A stretch of DNA of 64,000 nucleotides from CAYMUB01 sp964393545 (GTDB taxonomy: Bacteria; Patescibacteriota; Microgenomatia; Daviesbacterales; UBA10151). Position numbers and translations under genes: made by a program. Each line of letters opens with the position of its first letter. The first letter of the stretch is position 1. The stretch covers positions 16,179-80,178 of the forward strand of contig CAYMUB010000058.1 in the NCBI GenBank assembly GCA_964393545.1. Direction: 5' to 3'. This document shows, piece by piece, positions 54,237-62,812 of this stretch. The notes beneath the pieces were generated by a model. That model searched no databases, was not told where the DNA came from, and was given only the letters and a program-made list of their open reading frames with translations.

Positions 54237-55513
54237 AATTAAGTTATCCTAAAAATCATTTTGTAAAAACAGGACATATTTCAAATTGTCAGGTATGTAA
54301 TTCTCAAAAACTACATACAATTTTGGACCTAGGTCATCAACCTCTTTGTGATAGCTTGCTCACCAAAGATATGTTAAATCAACCTGAAAAAACTTACCCC
54401 TTAAGGATGGTTTGGTGTGAAAATTGTACTCTAGTACAAATAGATTATTGTGTCTCAGGTGAAGAAGTCTATCATCCAGATTATCCTTACAGAAGCGGGA
54501 TAACAAAAGAGCTGGCAACCTATCAAGAAAGTATCGCTTCCTCTTTGGTAAAAAAATACAATTTAACCCCTAAAGATCTTGTTATAGATGTTGGATCAAA
54601 TGATGGTACTTTATTAAAAGGTTTTCAAAAAGAGAATATTAAAGTATTAGGGGTTGAACCAACCAATATAGCAAAAATTGCTATCGCCAGTGGTGTAGAA
54701 ACAGTCCAAGCTTTTTTTGATATTAAAACTTCAGAAAATATAAAGAAAAAATACGGGAAAGCTGCCTTGATTATAACTACCAATACTTTTGCTCATATGC
54801 AAACCTTGGGTGAATTTATAATGGGTGCATATAATTTATTAGAGGATGATGGAGTTTTTGTTAATGAAACTCATTACATACTTGATGTAATAAGAGGCGG
54901 TCAGTTTGATACTATTTATCACGAGCATTTGCGAACCTACTCACTAAAATCACTAATCAGTTTATTTAACCAATACGATTTCACAGTCACTGATGTTGAG
55001 AGAGGCGATAGATATGGAGGAAATATTAGAGTAATTGCCACCAAAGGTAAGGGCAGACAGGTTAGTACAGAAGTTAAAAAATTATTAAAATTGGAAGAAG
55101 AATTTGGACTTGATAAAATTGAAACATATGTAAAATTTGCTGATCGTGTAAAACAGGCTCGTTTGGAATTTATGGACTTTGTAATTAAAACAAAAAAATC
55201 CGGCAAATCCATTGTTGGAAACTCAAGTCCAGCCAGAGCATCAACTCTTTTAAATTATTATGGGGTGGACCCTGAGTTACTCCCCTATCTTGCAGAACAA
55301 CCTACTTCTTTAAAACTCAATATGTTCCTACCCGGAAAACATATTCCTATTGTAAATAACCAAAGACTTATAGTTGAACAGCCTGATTTCGTAGTTATCT
55401 TAGCCTGGCATTATGCCAAACCTATTATGGAGCAATTAAAGGCTAGGGGATTAAAATCAGATTTTGTAATCCCACTTCCCGATTTTAAGATAGTTAAAAA
55501 TTCAGAAGTTTAA
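54233..55513 (+). CDS. NDP-sugar C-methyltransferase (TylCIII/NovU-like)
   Basis: 426 residues with three parts: N-terminal zinc domain (Cys19, Cys22, Cys62, Cys65), SAM domain with VIDVGSNDGTLL (117-128), and the Methyltransf_14-type C-terminal domain. YHEHLRTYS (229-237) matches the catalytic Tyr/His region of C-methyltransferases for keto sugars, and NSSPARASTLLNYY is the family's second signature. Predicted to add a branching methyl to a keto sugar made by this operon, though some relatives act as other transferases. Last gene of the plus-strand operon. Confidence 0.85.
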   Translation: MKLSYPKNHFVKTGHISNCQVCNSQKLHTILDLGHQPLCDSLLTKDMLNQPEKTYPLRMVWCENCTLVQIDYCVSGEEVYHPDYPYRSGITKELATYQESIASSLVKKYNLTPKDLVIDVGSNDGTLLKGFQKENIKVLGVEPTNIAKIAIASGVETVQAFFDIKTSENIKKKYGKAALIITTNTFAHMQTLGEFIMGAYNLLEDDGVFVNETHYILDVIRGGQFDTIYHEHLRTYSLKSLISLFNQYDFTVTDVERGDRYGGNIRVIATKGKGRQVSTEVKKLLKLEEEFGLDKIETYVKFADRVKQARLEFMDFVIKTKKSGKSIVGNSSPARASTLLNYYGVDPELLPYLAEQPTSLKLNMFLPGKHIPIVNNQRLIVEQPDFVVILAWHYAKPIMEQLKARGLKSDFVIPLPDFKIVKNSEV

Positions 55514-55521
55514 AATAAAAA

Positions 55522-56202
55522 TTATTCCGCTTCCTTTTGAGCAGGATTCCGAAATCCCTCAATAGTTTGTTTTGCAGCTTCTGTTGTAACAATTCTTCCT
55601 TCACCTACCACCTGCAGATTTGCATCAATAATATATACTAAAGCTTGTCCTTTTTGGGGGTAATAAGAATCCCGCATTTCGCCATAAGAAATAGGCAAGT
55701 CCGTATGTTTTAAACTCCAATCCCAAGCACAAAGAGGATCTCCATGACCCACAATTCCTACTGATTTATATCCACGTTTTCTAGCATCAGATAATATAAA
55801 TTCCTTAGCTCTCTTTTCTCTTTCAATAAGATGATCTAAGCTTTCCTGATTTTTACTAAAAGGGTAGGCATATATATCCCCTCCTATTTTTGCCAAATCA
55901 TCATATGTTTTACCTTCTGCACTATTAGGAAAAGTTTCTTTTAATTCATCAATAACATGTATATTGGCAGCAGAGATTACAGCAGCTACAGCTAACTCCT
56001 CTGCAGATTGTCTAGCTCTCAAAACTGGACTTACGTAGAGAGCATCCAAAATCTCTCCTTGCTCACCTAACCTAGCACCTAATTCCCTAAGTTGCGTCCT
56101 TCCCAGTTCAACCAAAGGAGCATCAGGACTTGAAACCAATTTTCTTCCTTGCTCATCTTTGGGATATAGCTGTTCACCATGACGTATAAGAAATATTTTC
56201 AT
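55522..56202 (-). CDS. Histidine phosphatase (phosphoglycerate-mutase-like)
   Basis: 226 residues. FLIRHGEQ (catalytic His8), VSPVLRARQSAEEL, ELKETFPN and VGHGDPL with the second His are complete, so it should be an active phosphatase of the histidine-phosphatase superfamily. Substrate unknown; it may hydrolyse a sugar phosphate or nucleotide made nearby. Follows the HIT-like gene by 7 bases on the same strand. Confidence 0.88.
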   Translation of the reverse strand: MKIFLIRHGEQLYPKDEQGRKLVSSPDAPLVELGRTQLRELGARLGEQGEILDALYVSPVLRARQSAEELAVAAVISAANIHVIDELKETFPNSAEGKTYDDLAKIGGDIYAYPFSKNQESLDHLIEREKRAKEFILSDARKRGYKSVGIVGHGDPLCAWDWSLKHTDLPISYGEMRDSYYPQKGQALVYIIDANLQVVGEGRIVTTEAAKQTIEGFRNPAQKEAE

Positions 56203-56209
56203 AATAGTT

Positions 56210-57433
56210 TTATATTCTTATCTCTAAAGTCTCCATTTCTTCCCTTGTTTGAGCAAGTACAAATGCTTCCTTTTGTTGAATTATCTGTAATTGATCTTTT
56301 GTAAGGTGTTTTGATATATCCCGCTCTACTAACTTACTTGTATAAGCAGACCAAACCATAGCGTATGCTAAATCTTTATATGCCCAAAACCTATTAGCAA
56401 TAAATCCTATTTGGACTCCCCTTTCAGCTTCGGTTAATTCATTACCCTTTTTTTGCGCCAAAATATCTAACTCACGCTCCATCACAACTTGTTCGTCCTT
56501 TGCAATAGCTGCTAGTAGTTTAAGTCCTAATTTTACACCACTAGAAAGATTTCTATGATTATCAATATATTTATCAATGTTTCGAAGTCGATTTTCTCTT
56601 AGTAATAATTGATACCTTGCTGACTCGTCTTGCTTAATAACAAACTTATTTGTCTCACTATTAAACTCAAAAAAACACTTTGCGAGTTCGTCATATTTTT
56701 GTTTTGCAAGTGAATCAATTGCTTGTAATATTTTAGGAAGATCCGGATGTTGAAATCCGTTCCGTCCATCTGTCATTATAAATCTCTTTCTACCCCGCTG
56801 ATCTCTTATCTCACTAAATACTCTGTCAAATGAAGGGAATGCGGTTTTTAGTGCAGGAACGATTTCACCAAAAAAAAGTCCTTCACCAAGTGCATATAAA
56901 GCTTCTTCCGTTCTTCCAGTTAAATCTGAGCTTTCCATAATATCTTTAGTACTAACTGATTCCAAATCCTCGGGGGTGTAGCCAGTTACATGGATATGAA
57001 GATTTCGTGGAATTGAAGCAAGAGGTGATTTCTCACCCCTTTTCAGATCTCGAGAATGATTTATTCCAAAGTCAACTTCAGAAATTCCTCCTTGATTCAA
57101 GATTTTCCGAGCGAGAGATTCTGCAAGTTGGAGAGATTGTCCTAATGCTTCTGGGCTTAAATCAGCAATACCAGGAATATTTAAATGATCCTTTCGGTCT
57201 GGGATAACAAGCAGGTGAATCCCATGTTCACCTGTCCAGGGACTTGCCACAGCCTTTACATAAACATCTTCTTTCTCCCCTACAATTCGTCCTAAATAAT
57301 TAGCTCTGGTATCATCCATCAGAGATAGTAATTTACCATCAACATTTTCCCGAGCGACATTTAAGACTTGGGCTACCCGAAAATCAGGATTTTTAAAGCG
57401 AGGGAGATTCCTACGAAAAATTCCTTCAGTCAT
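56210..57433 (-). CDS. HIT-like protein with long C-terminal extension
   Basis: 407 residues from ATG 57433 (a longer in-frame start at 57478 lies upstream of the promoter). The N-terminal part has GEHGIHLLVIPDRKDHL, DLSPEALGQSLQLAESLARKIL and IPRNLHIHVTGYT, matching the HIT layout (GHxLVIPKRH ... HxHxH), but the triad reads HIHV with the third His missing. HIT proteins act on nucleotides or nucleotidyl sugars. The C-terminal half (about 200-407) is helical and unrecognised. Forms a pair with the phosphatase gene. Confidence 0.62.
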   Translation of the reverse strand: MTEGIFRRNLPRFKNPDFRVAQVLNVARENVDGKLLSLMDDTRANYLGRIVGEKEDVYVKAVASPWTGEHGIHLLVIPDRKDHLNIPGIADLSPEALGQSLQLAESLARKILNQGGISEVDFGINHSRDLKRGEKSPLASIPRNLHIHVTGYTPEDLESVSTKDIMESSDLTGRTEEALYALGEGLFFGEIVPALKTAFPSFDRVFSEIRDQRGRKRFIMTDGRNGFQHPDLPKILQAIDSLAKQKYDELAKCFFEFNSETNKFVIKQDESARYQLLLRENRLRNIDKYIDNHRNLSSGVKLGLKLLAAIAKDEQVVMERELDILAQKKGNELTEAERGVQIGFIANRFWAYKDLAYAMVWSAYTSKLVERDISKHLTKDQLQIIQQKEAFVLAQTREEMETLEIRI

Positions 57434-57439
57434 CTGGTA

Positions 57440-57448
57440 ATTATAACA
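57440..57448 (-). promoter_or_regulatory. Extended -10 promoter of the HIT-like gene
   Basis: On the minus strand TGTTATAAT, ending 6 bases before ATG 57433. No Shine-Dalgarno sequence and no clear -35. On the other strand a separate TATAAT (57466-57471) precedes the Gfo/Idh gene by 15 bases. Confidence 0.55.
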
Positions 57449-57486
57449 AACAAAAAGTAATAAAGTATAATAATACAAAGCAAAAC

Positions 57487-58458
57487 ATGTTGAGCAATTA
57501 TAAAAATATTAGACCGCTTGTAATTGGATTGGGTGTTGCTGGGAAAAGACACCTTGAGGCGCAACTTAATTTAGGAATCAAAACTGGCATCTATACCACC
57601 AATCCTCAAACCATTAAATACCTGAGAGATAACAGAAATGTAACTATTTTTAATAATCTGGAGGAAGGTTTAGATTGGTCTAATTTGGTCCATGTATGCA
57701 CACCTGATGATAAGCATACTGAGTATGTGGCTGCTGCAGTAAAAAAAAGAAAAGTTGTTCTGTGTGAAAAGGCTTTTACAACTAGTTTAAAGGATGCCAT
57801 ATATTTGCAAAAACTAGCTCATAAATATAAAGCGACTGTTATCGTAGGTCAGAATTACCGTCTTACTCCCTCTTTTGCAAAAACTAGAAAAATGATTAAA
57901 CAAGGTGCTTTGGGAAAAATTAATAAAGTTGAAATAACTTATCTTCATGATAAAAATGAGTACCAAAAAAGAAAAACCTTAAGGAAAAATGAAGATTTTC
58001 TGTATATCGGTGGTTCTCATGCTGTTGATTTAGCTTGTTGGGTGATAGGGGAGCCAATAATCAATATTAAGGCTACCTCAAAAAATAATCTAAGTTATGA
58101 AATAACACTAGAATTTGCCTCCGCAATTTACACAAATATTATTCTAGATGCAAGTTCCGCTCAAACAATCAGTGGAACAGATTTAAAAGTTTATGGAGAC
58201 AAAGGAAAGCTAGCAAGCCATAATAAAAAAAATGAGTTATTATTTTACACAGATAAAGACAAAAAACATAAGTCTATTAAACTACCAAATAGTCAAACCT
58301 TAACAACTCGGATTGAGGTAAGTATTATCGATGATTATCTTTCTGGAAAAATTAAGTCTTTTTGGCCACTACCTGAAGTTAATGAAGCTGCCCATATTAT
58401 AAAAATCTTAGATGCAATTCACAAGTCTACTTCGTTTAATCAGGAAATATCTTTGTAA
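57487..58458 (+). CDS. Gfo/Idh/MocA-family NAD(P)-dependent oxidoreductase
   Basis: 323 residues. Rossmann motif VIGLGVAGKRHLEAQ near the N-terminus, the VCTPDDKH segment, CEKAFTTS (the family's EKP position, with Ala in place of Pro), and GGSHAVDLACWVIG with the substrate-binding His. Predicted to oxidise or reduce a sugar or nucleotide sugar. Own promoter (TATAAT at 57466-57471). Its 3' end overlaps the convergent GT2-methyltransferase gene by 19 bases. Confidence 0.88.
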   Translation: MLSNYKNIRPLVIGLGVAGKRHLEAQLNLGIKTGIYTTNPQTIKYLRDNRNVTIFNNLEEGLDWSNLVHVCTPDDKHTEYVAAAVKKRKVVLCEKAFTTSLKDAIYLQKLAHKYKATVIVGQNYRLTPSFAKTRKMIKQGALGKINKVEITYLHDKNEYQKRKTLRKNEDFLYIGGSHAVDLACWVIGEPIINIKATSKNNLSYEITLEFASAIYTNIILDASSAQTISGTDLKVYGDKGKLASHNKKNELLFYTDKDKKHKSIKLPNSQTLTTRIEVSIIDDYLSGKIKSFWPLPEVNEAAHIIKILDAIHKSTSFNQEISL

Positions 58459-60101
58459 GCAATTAAAAATAAGGATGGCTGATGTATAAACCTAAGAAGG
58501 GGTGTAGCAAGATAAGATACAAGAAAAAGTAATGGATGTAAAGAGTTAGGAGTAATATCCTTTAGAGCCCCTGGTTTATAGATAAACCGTAATCCTGATC
58601 CCTGAATATGATATCCCCGCACAGTAAAATCATTAGCGGACCATCCTGAAAGATGATTATCATATTTCCCCGGTATCCGATGATTAAATTGGAAAAAACC
58701 ATTAATAGTAGCAACAATTATTCTTTTTTTGGCCAGCTTTTCTATTTTTTGAATTAACTCTAAAGCATTATTTTTTTCAAGGTGTTCAACTACCTGAGAA
58801 CACAAAACTATATCAAATTTTTTCTTTAGTGGCATTTTTTTGGTCAAATCTTCCATAAGTAAACTCTCAAAAATAGGTTTATTATGTCTTGTGATTCTCT
58901 TTCTTGCAATTTCCAGATCTTGCTTATTTATATCAACTCCTACAATCTTATATTCCCCGAAATAATTGATCCACTGTGCAAGGTGACCATCTCCACAACC
59001 AACGTCTAAAACAGTTGAATTCTTAGGCATAAATTTTTTTATTTCAGCAGGATATGTCCAAGGAAGACTATATTGAATTTTGTCTATTATCACTGCTTTA
59101 ATTTTCCCTCCTATATCCGCTTTAGCAAATAATTTCAGAATATCATTATCTCGTTTTCCAGTTATATCTTTCCGAATATTACTTCTTTCTTTCAAAAGTT
59201 GGGGTAGATGTGTCACAACATAGAAGATTGCCTGCAAACGAGTTAAGGATAGTGCAAGGTTTTTATTAGTAAACATTTCCCAAATAAAACTTCCCAAATA
59301 AATAAAAATAGTGACGGGTATTGATTTGATAAGTAATAATGGTGGATAGTTTCTTATCATTGCTGAAAGCCTGTTTTTATTAAAGTGCCACCTGACTTTT
59401 ATCCTAACCATTTCCGAAAGATCAGTAGCACCACGCTTGTGGTAACAAATTGCTGCAGGGATCCTCATTATTACAAAACCTTTTTGACGTATCCTTAATC
59501 CTAAGTCCATATCTTCATAACCAATGCCATATTCAGGTGCATAAAGACCAACCTCTTTTAGGGCTGCTCTTTTTATAATTCCTGCTGAGCCGCTGGCAGA
59601 AAGGATTTCTTCATCTCGATCAAATTGCTGTTCGTCTAAAGTTTTATAACCAATGGTTACCGGATTACCAAATATATCCATTGTTTCACCAGCACTATCT
59701 ATTACTTCGTGATCAAAATACCATAGAAGTTTGCCCTGAGCTAAAGCTAACTTAGGATATTTATCAAAAGCTTCAACCAATCGATGAAAATATCTCCTCT
59801 CGAGAGCTATATCATTATTAAAATATGCAACATACTCCCCTTTTGATGCCTTTAGCCCTAAATTTAAACCCTGGCTGTACATATTTATTGGATTTTTAAT
59901 AATTTTAAATCTGGGATTTTTTCCAAGGATTCTTGTTGCAATATTTATACTATTATCTGAAGACGCATTATCCACCAAAATTAGCTCATAATTTGGGTAG
60001 TCAATTTTTGTAAAACTGGTTAAACAATCCTGCAAAATATTAAGCTTTGCCCCATTGTAATTTGAAATAATAATTGAAATTAAAGGGTGTTTAGTTTTCA
60101 T
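58440..60101 (-). CDS. GT2 glycosyltransferase fused to a methyltransferase
   Basis: 553 residues. N-terminal GT-A domain (about 1-250): ISIIISNYNGAKL, LILVDNASSDNSINI, YFNNDIALERRY (metal site NND), GYEDMDLGLRIRQKGF. A hydrophobic stretch (about 250-300) may bind the membrane. C-terminal class I methyltransferase (about 345-500): TVLDVGCGDGHLAQWI, IVGVDIN and FDIVLCSQVVEHLEK. The fusion would couple glycosyl addition with methylation, perhaps of the same chain, but separate targets are possible. Overlaps the GT2 gene upstream by 4 bases. Confidence 0.88.
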   Translation of the reverse strand: MKTKHPLISIIISNYNGAKLNILQDCLTSFTKIDYPNYELILVDNASSDNSINIATRILGKNPRFKIIKNPINMYSQGLNLGLKASKGEYVAYFNNDIALERRYFHRLVEAFDKYPKLALAQGKLLWYFDHEVIDSAGETMDIFGNPVTIGYKTLDEQQFDRDEEILSASGSAGIIKRAALKEVGLYAPEYGIGYEDMDLGLRIRQKGFVIMRIPAAICYHKRGATDLSEMVRIKVRWHFNKNRLSAMIRNYPPLLLIKSIPVTIFIYLGSFIWEMFTNKNLALSLTRLQAIFYVVTHLPQLLKERSNIRKDITGKRDNDILKLFAKADIGGKIKAVIIDKIQYSLPWTYPAEIKKFMPKNSTVLDVGCGDGHLAQWINYFGEYKIVGVDINKQDLEIARKRITRHNKPIFESLLMEDLTKKMPLKKKFDIVLCSQVVEHLEKNNALELIQKIEKLAKKRIIVATINGFFQFNHRIPGKYDNHLSGWSANDFTVRGYHIQGSGLRFIYKPGALKDITPNSLHPLLFLVSYLATPLLRFIHQPSLFLIAYKDIS

Positions 60102-60988
60102 AATTTATTAGCTTGCAATATACCAGAAATAAACCCTTTTAGGTAATTTATTAAAGCATTGAGATTTTTCTGTTCTAAGGACATTTTTATAAAGTACAAG
60201 AGATACATGATTGAGAAGAGTAAAAAAAAGTAATAATTCTTACCATAATCTCTCATGAAAAGAATTCTATTTCTGCCGACCCAAAAACTACGATCTAATA
60301 ATCTTTTTTGTTCATTAGAAGGATTTGGTGAAATTTTATGATAAGCAATGGCAGTCGGAGCATATATAGTCTTAAAATTATGATCCTTTGCTCTGAAACA
60401 GAAATCTGTATCTTCATAAGTTGCAAAATACCTATTATCAAAGCGTTTAACTTTATTTATAACCTCCTTTTTTACAAGCATTGCTGCAGGAGCAACTTGC
60501 ACTTCATCTATAGTATTGTATTGCCCAATATCCTTTCCTCCTCTAAATAAGATTTGTCCTGTCCAAAGATTAATGTTTGTTCCAGCTGCCCAAATTCTTT
60601 TTTTATCCTCATAGTAAAATATTTTTGGAGTTATAATTCCGTAAAGACCATTGGACTGGGCTACTTTTAAAAGCTCTCCTAGCATTTTTTTATCAGCTAG
60701 CATGTCATGATCAAAGAAAAGTATATACTTACTGTCTTTATGTGCATGATCTATCCCTGCATTTCTTCCACCAGTCACACCAGTGTTTTTATCTAAAATA
60801 ACAAGTTTAACTTTTGGAAAAAACTTTCTTACATTTTTGGAAGTTTGGTCTGAAGAAGCATTATCAATTACTATGATTTCATAAATCTTTTGTGTCTGTT
60901 TATACAAAGAAGAGATTGCTGGCTTTAAGGTATCCCAAGAGTTAAAAGTTGGTACAACCACTGAGATCTTTGAAACTAAAGCTTTCAT
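60098..60988 (-). CDS. GT2-type glycosyltransferase (rhamnosyltransferase-like)
   Basis: 296 residues. ISVVVPTFNSWDTLKPAI, EIIVIDNASSDQTSKN, NTGVTGGRNAGIDHA and LFFDHDMLADKK (DxD) form the GT-A core; YFATYEDTDFCFRAKDHNF follows. Layout is that of rhamnosyl- or galactofuranosyl-transferase-like GT2 proteins. A hydrophobic segment near residues 240-260 suggests membrane contact. Confidence 0.88.
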   Translation of the reverse strand: MKALVSKISVVVPTFNSWDTLKPAISSLYKQTQKIYEIIVIDNASSDQTSKNVRKFFPKVKLVILDKNTGVTGGRNAGIDHAHKDSKYILFFDHDMLADKKMLGELLKVAQSNGLYGIITPKIFYYEDKKRIWAAGTNINLWTGQILFRGGKDIGQYNTIDEVQVAPAAMLVKKEVINKVKRFDNRYFATYEDTDFCFRAKDHNFKTIYAPTAIAYHKISPNPSNEQKRLLDRSFWVGRNRILFMRDYGKNYYFFLLFSIMYLLYFIKMSLEQKNLNALINYLKGFISGILQANKL

Positions 60989-60994
60989 AGAGGG

Positions 60995-62812
60995 TTAAAG
61001 TTTTTGGAGATCTTCATTAATCTTTTCCTTGACCTGCTTTGTTATATCATACAAGTTTTGATTTTCCATTCTTACAGCATAAAAATCATCAAGTTTTTTG
61101 GGGTTCTCTTTGATATCTCTAATTAAGCTTGGATAATCTCGATAATATAATCCCATACCCGAATGAATATACCAACTGTATCTCAAGCTGGTTATAAAGC
61201 CAAAACCAAAATACAACGATTCGAATAACGTCTCTTGGTCTATCGGATTATCTGCTGATTCAAACCATAATGCTGGCGCTCTACCATTACCAATTAAATC
61301 TACGTGCGGATCATCATTTTTCATATATTGAGGCTTATTTGGTACTATCTCCGTGAATTGCTGCCAAATTTTAGCTGCAAGCTCCCTATTATGAACCATT
61401 GCTTTTCTATCAAAAAAAGTTTTAGTTTGAGTTGCATGAGTAAAAATCATTAAAAATGCAACCAGAAATATCAGAATTCTAAAGAAGTTATTTTTATACA
61501 AGAAACCTATGTTAATTAAACCAGCCATAAACAAAGCAACTGCCGGGGCTGTAGTTACCAGATACCTATGATTAGTAGCTAGAACTGAACCTCCACTTTG
61601 AAATTCCGGCAAAAGCAAGAATAAAAAAGACCAAAGGAAAGATAAAAGAAAAAGGCTTTTCAAGTTGGACGGAAGCTTTTTTAAAGTTATAAGGAATAAA
61701 CACAAACACATAAAATATCCTCCAAATAGTGCTAAGACTAAACTTAACCAAGAAGAAAAATTCAATGGTCCTAACGACGATACAAGAAAGACGATTATTG
61801 TCCAAAAGAACCCTAGAGCAAGAATAAGAACTCTTTTTTTTTGAGGAAAAACTGATGCCAAAACCCAAGAAAAAAAACTAAATAAGAGAAAAGAGGGAAA
61901 AAATACAACACTCAATGGTTTAGTGCCCAAAAAAGAAAATATTTGTGGAAAATTAAACGAAAACCAAGTCATATCTGGTAGTATCACCAAGCTTAGATTT
62001 GAAGCCGGAGAAAGAAGAAAATCAAATTTAGAACTAGCTATTTGTGTCTTAAAAGCTCGAAGACCTGCTTCAATTATGTGTTTTTGTGAATAATCAGATT
62101 CCATCTGTCCAAGTAGGAATTTGTCTATTACAATAAAAATTGCGAAACCTATTATCCAGAAAAATAAATTCTTTTTACTGCTCATTGATCTTAAAGTAAT
62201 TAATTTGTAGATACTCCAACCTATTATTAAAGGTATAATACCGTTAGTTCTCATCGTTGCATACCATACGCCCACGCAAGCAAAGCTAAAAGATGTTAAC
62301 CATTTTTTAAATTTAAAATTTTCTGGTAGATCAAGACCTATTAAGATACTCAGAATAATTAAGATAAGTCCAATATAGGCATACATATTAAACACCCAGT
62401 GAGTTGCTTCAATACCTACGAAACTTACAGACAAAATTAGAGAAGCAATAAATGATGCAAAATTATTCTTAGTTAATTTCCTAGCAAGAAAGAAAAATGA
62501 GATTACAGTTAGGAATTTTAGAATAACTGAAATTGTGTAAAAAACTAGTGAATTTAGCCCAAAATAATTCTGAATCAACCCAAAGGTAAGAGAGGCACCA
62601 CCCAAACTTGACCTCATTCCCCTTAAGGATTCTTCCCCAAAGACATTACTTCCGTAAATAATCTGATGAGCCCAGGCATACTGCCATCCATCTCCTTGAA
62701 GTTCCAATTTAAAAGCACCTTGGTAAATAAAAATAATTAACAAGAAGTTCAATAAAGCAACTATAAGAAGGTTTTTCCACTCCATCTTGGCAAACATTTT
62801 TTTTAAAATCAT
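60995..62812 (-). CDS. GT-C-like multi-pass membrane protein
   Basis: 605 residues, about 12 membrane segments. First external loop: FKLELQGDGWQYAWAHQIIYG, with a single Asp, then HWVFNMYAYIGLIL. C-terminal soluble tail (about 480-605). Layout of PMT-like GT-C enzymes, but no firm family motif. Overlaps the CapD-like SDR gene by 4 bases. Confidence 0.65.
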   Translation of the reverse strand: MILKKMFAKMEWKNLLIVALLNFLLIIFIYQGAFKLELQGDGWQYAWAHQIIYGSNVFGEESLRGMRSSLGGASLTFGLIQNYFGLNSLVFYTISVILKFLTVISFFFLARKLTKNNFASFIASLILSVSFVGIEATHWVFNMYAYIGLILIILSILIGLDLPENFKFKKWLTSFSFACVGVWYATMRTNGIIPLIIGWSIYKLITLRSMSSKKNLFFWIIGFAIFIVIDKFLLGQMESDYSQKHIIEAGLRAFKTQIASSKFDFLLSPASNLSLVILPDMTWFSFNFPQIFSFLGTKPLSVVFFPSFLLFSFFSWVLASVFPQKKRVLILALGFFWTIIVFLVSSLGPLNFSSWLSLVLALFGGYFMCLCLFLITLKKLPSNLKSLFLLSFLWSFLFLLLPEFQSGGSVLATNHRYLVTTAPAVALFMAGLINIGFLYKNNFFRILIFLVAFLMIFTHATQTKTFFDRKAMVHNRELAAKIWQQFTEIVPNKPQYMKNDDPHVDLIGNGRAPALWFESADNPIDQETLFESLYFGFGFITSLRYSWYIHSGMGLYYRDYPSLIRDIKENPKKLDDFYAVRMENQNLYDITKQVKEKINEDLQKL

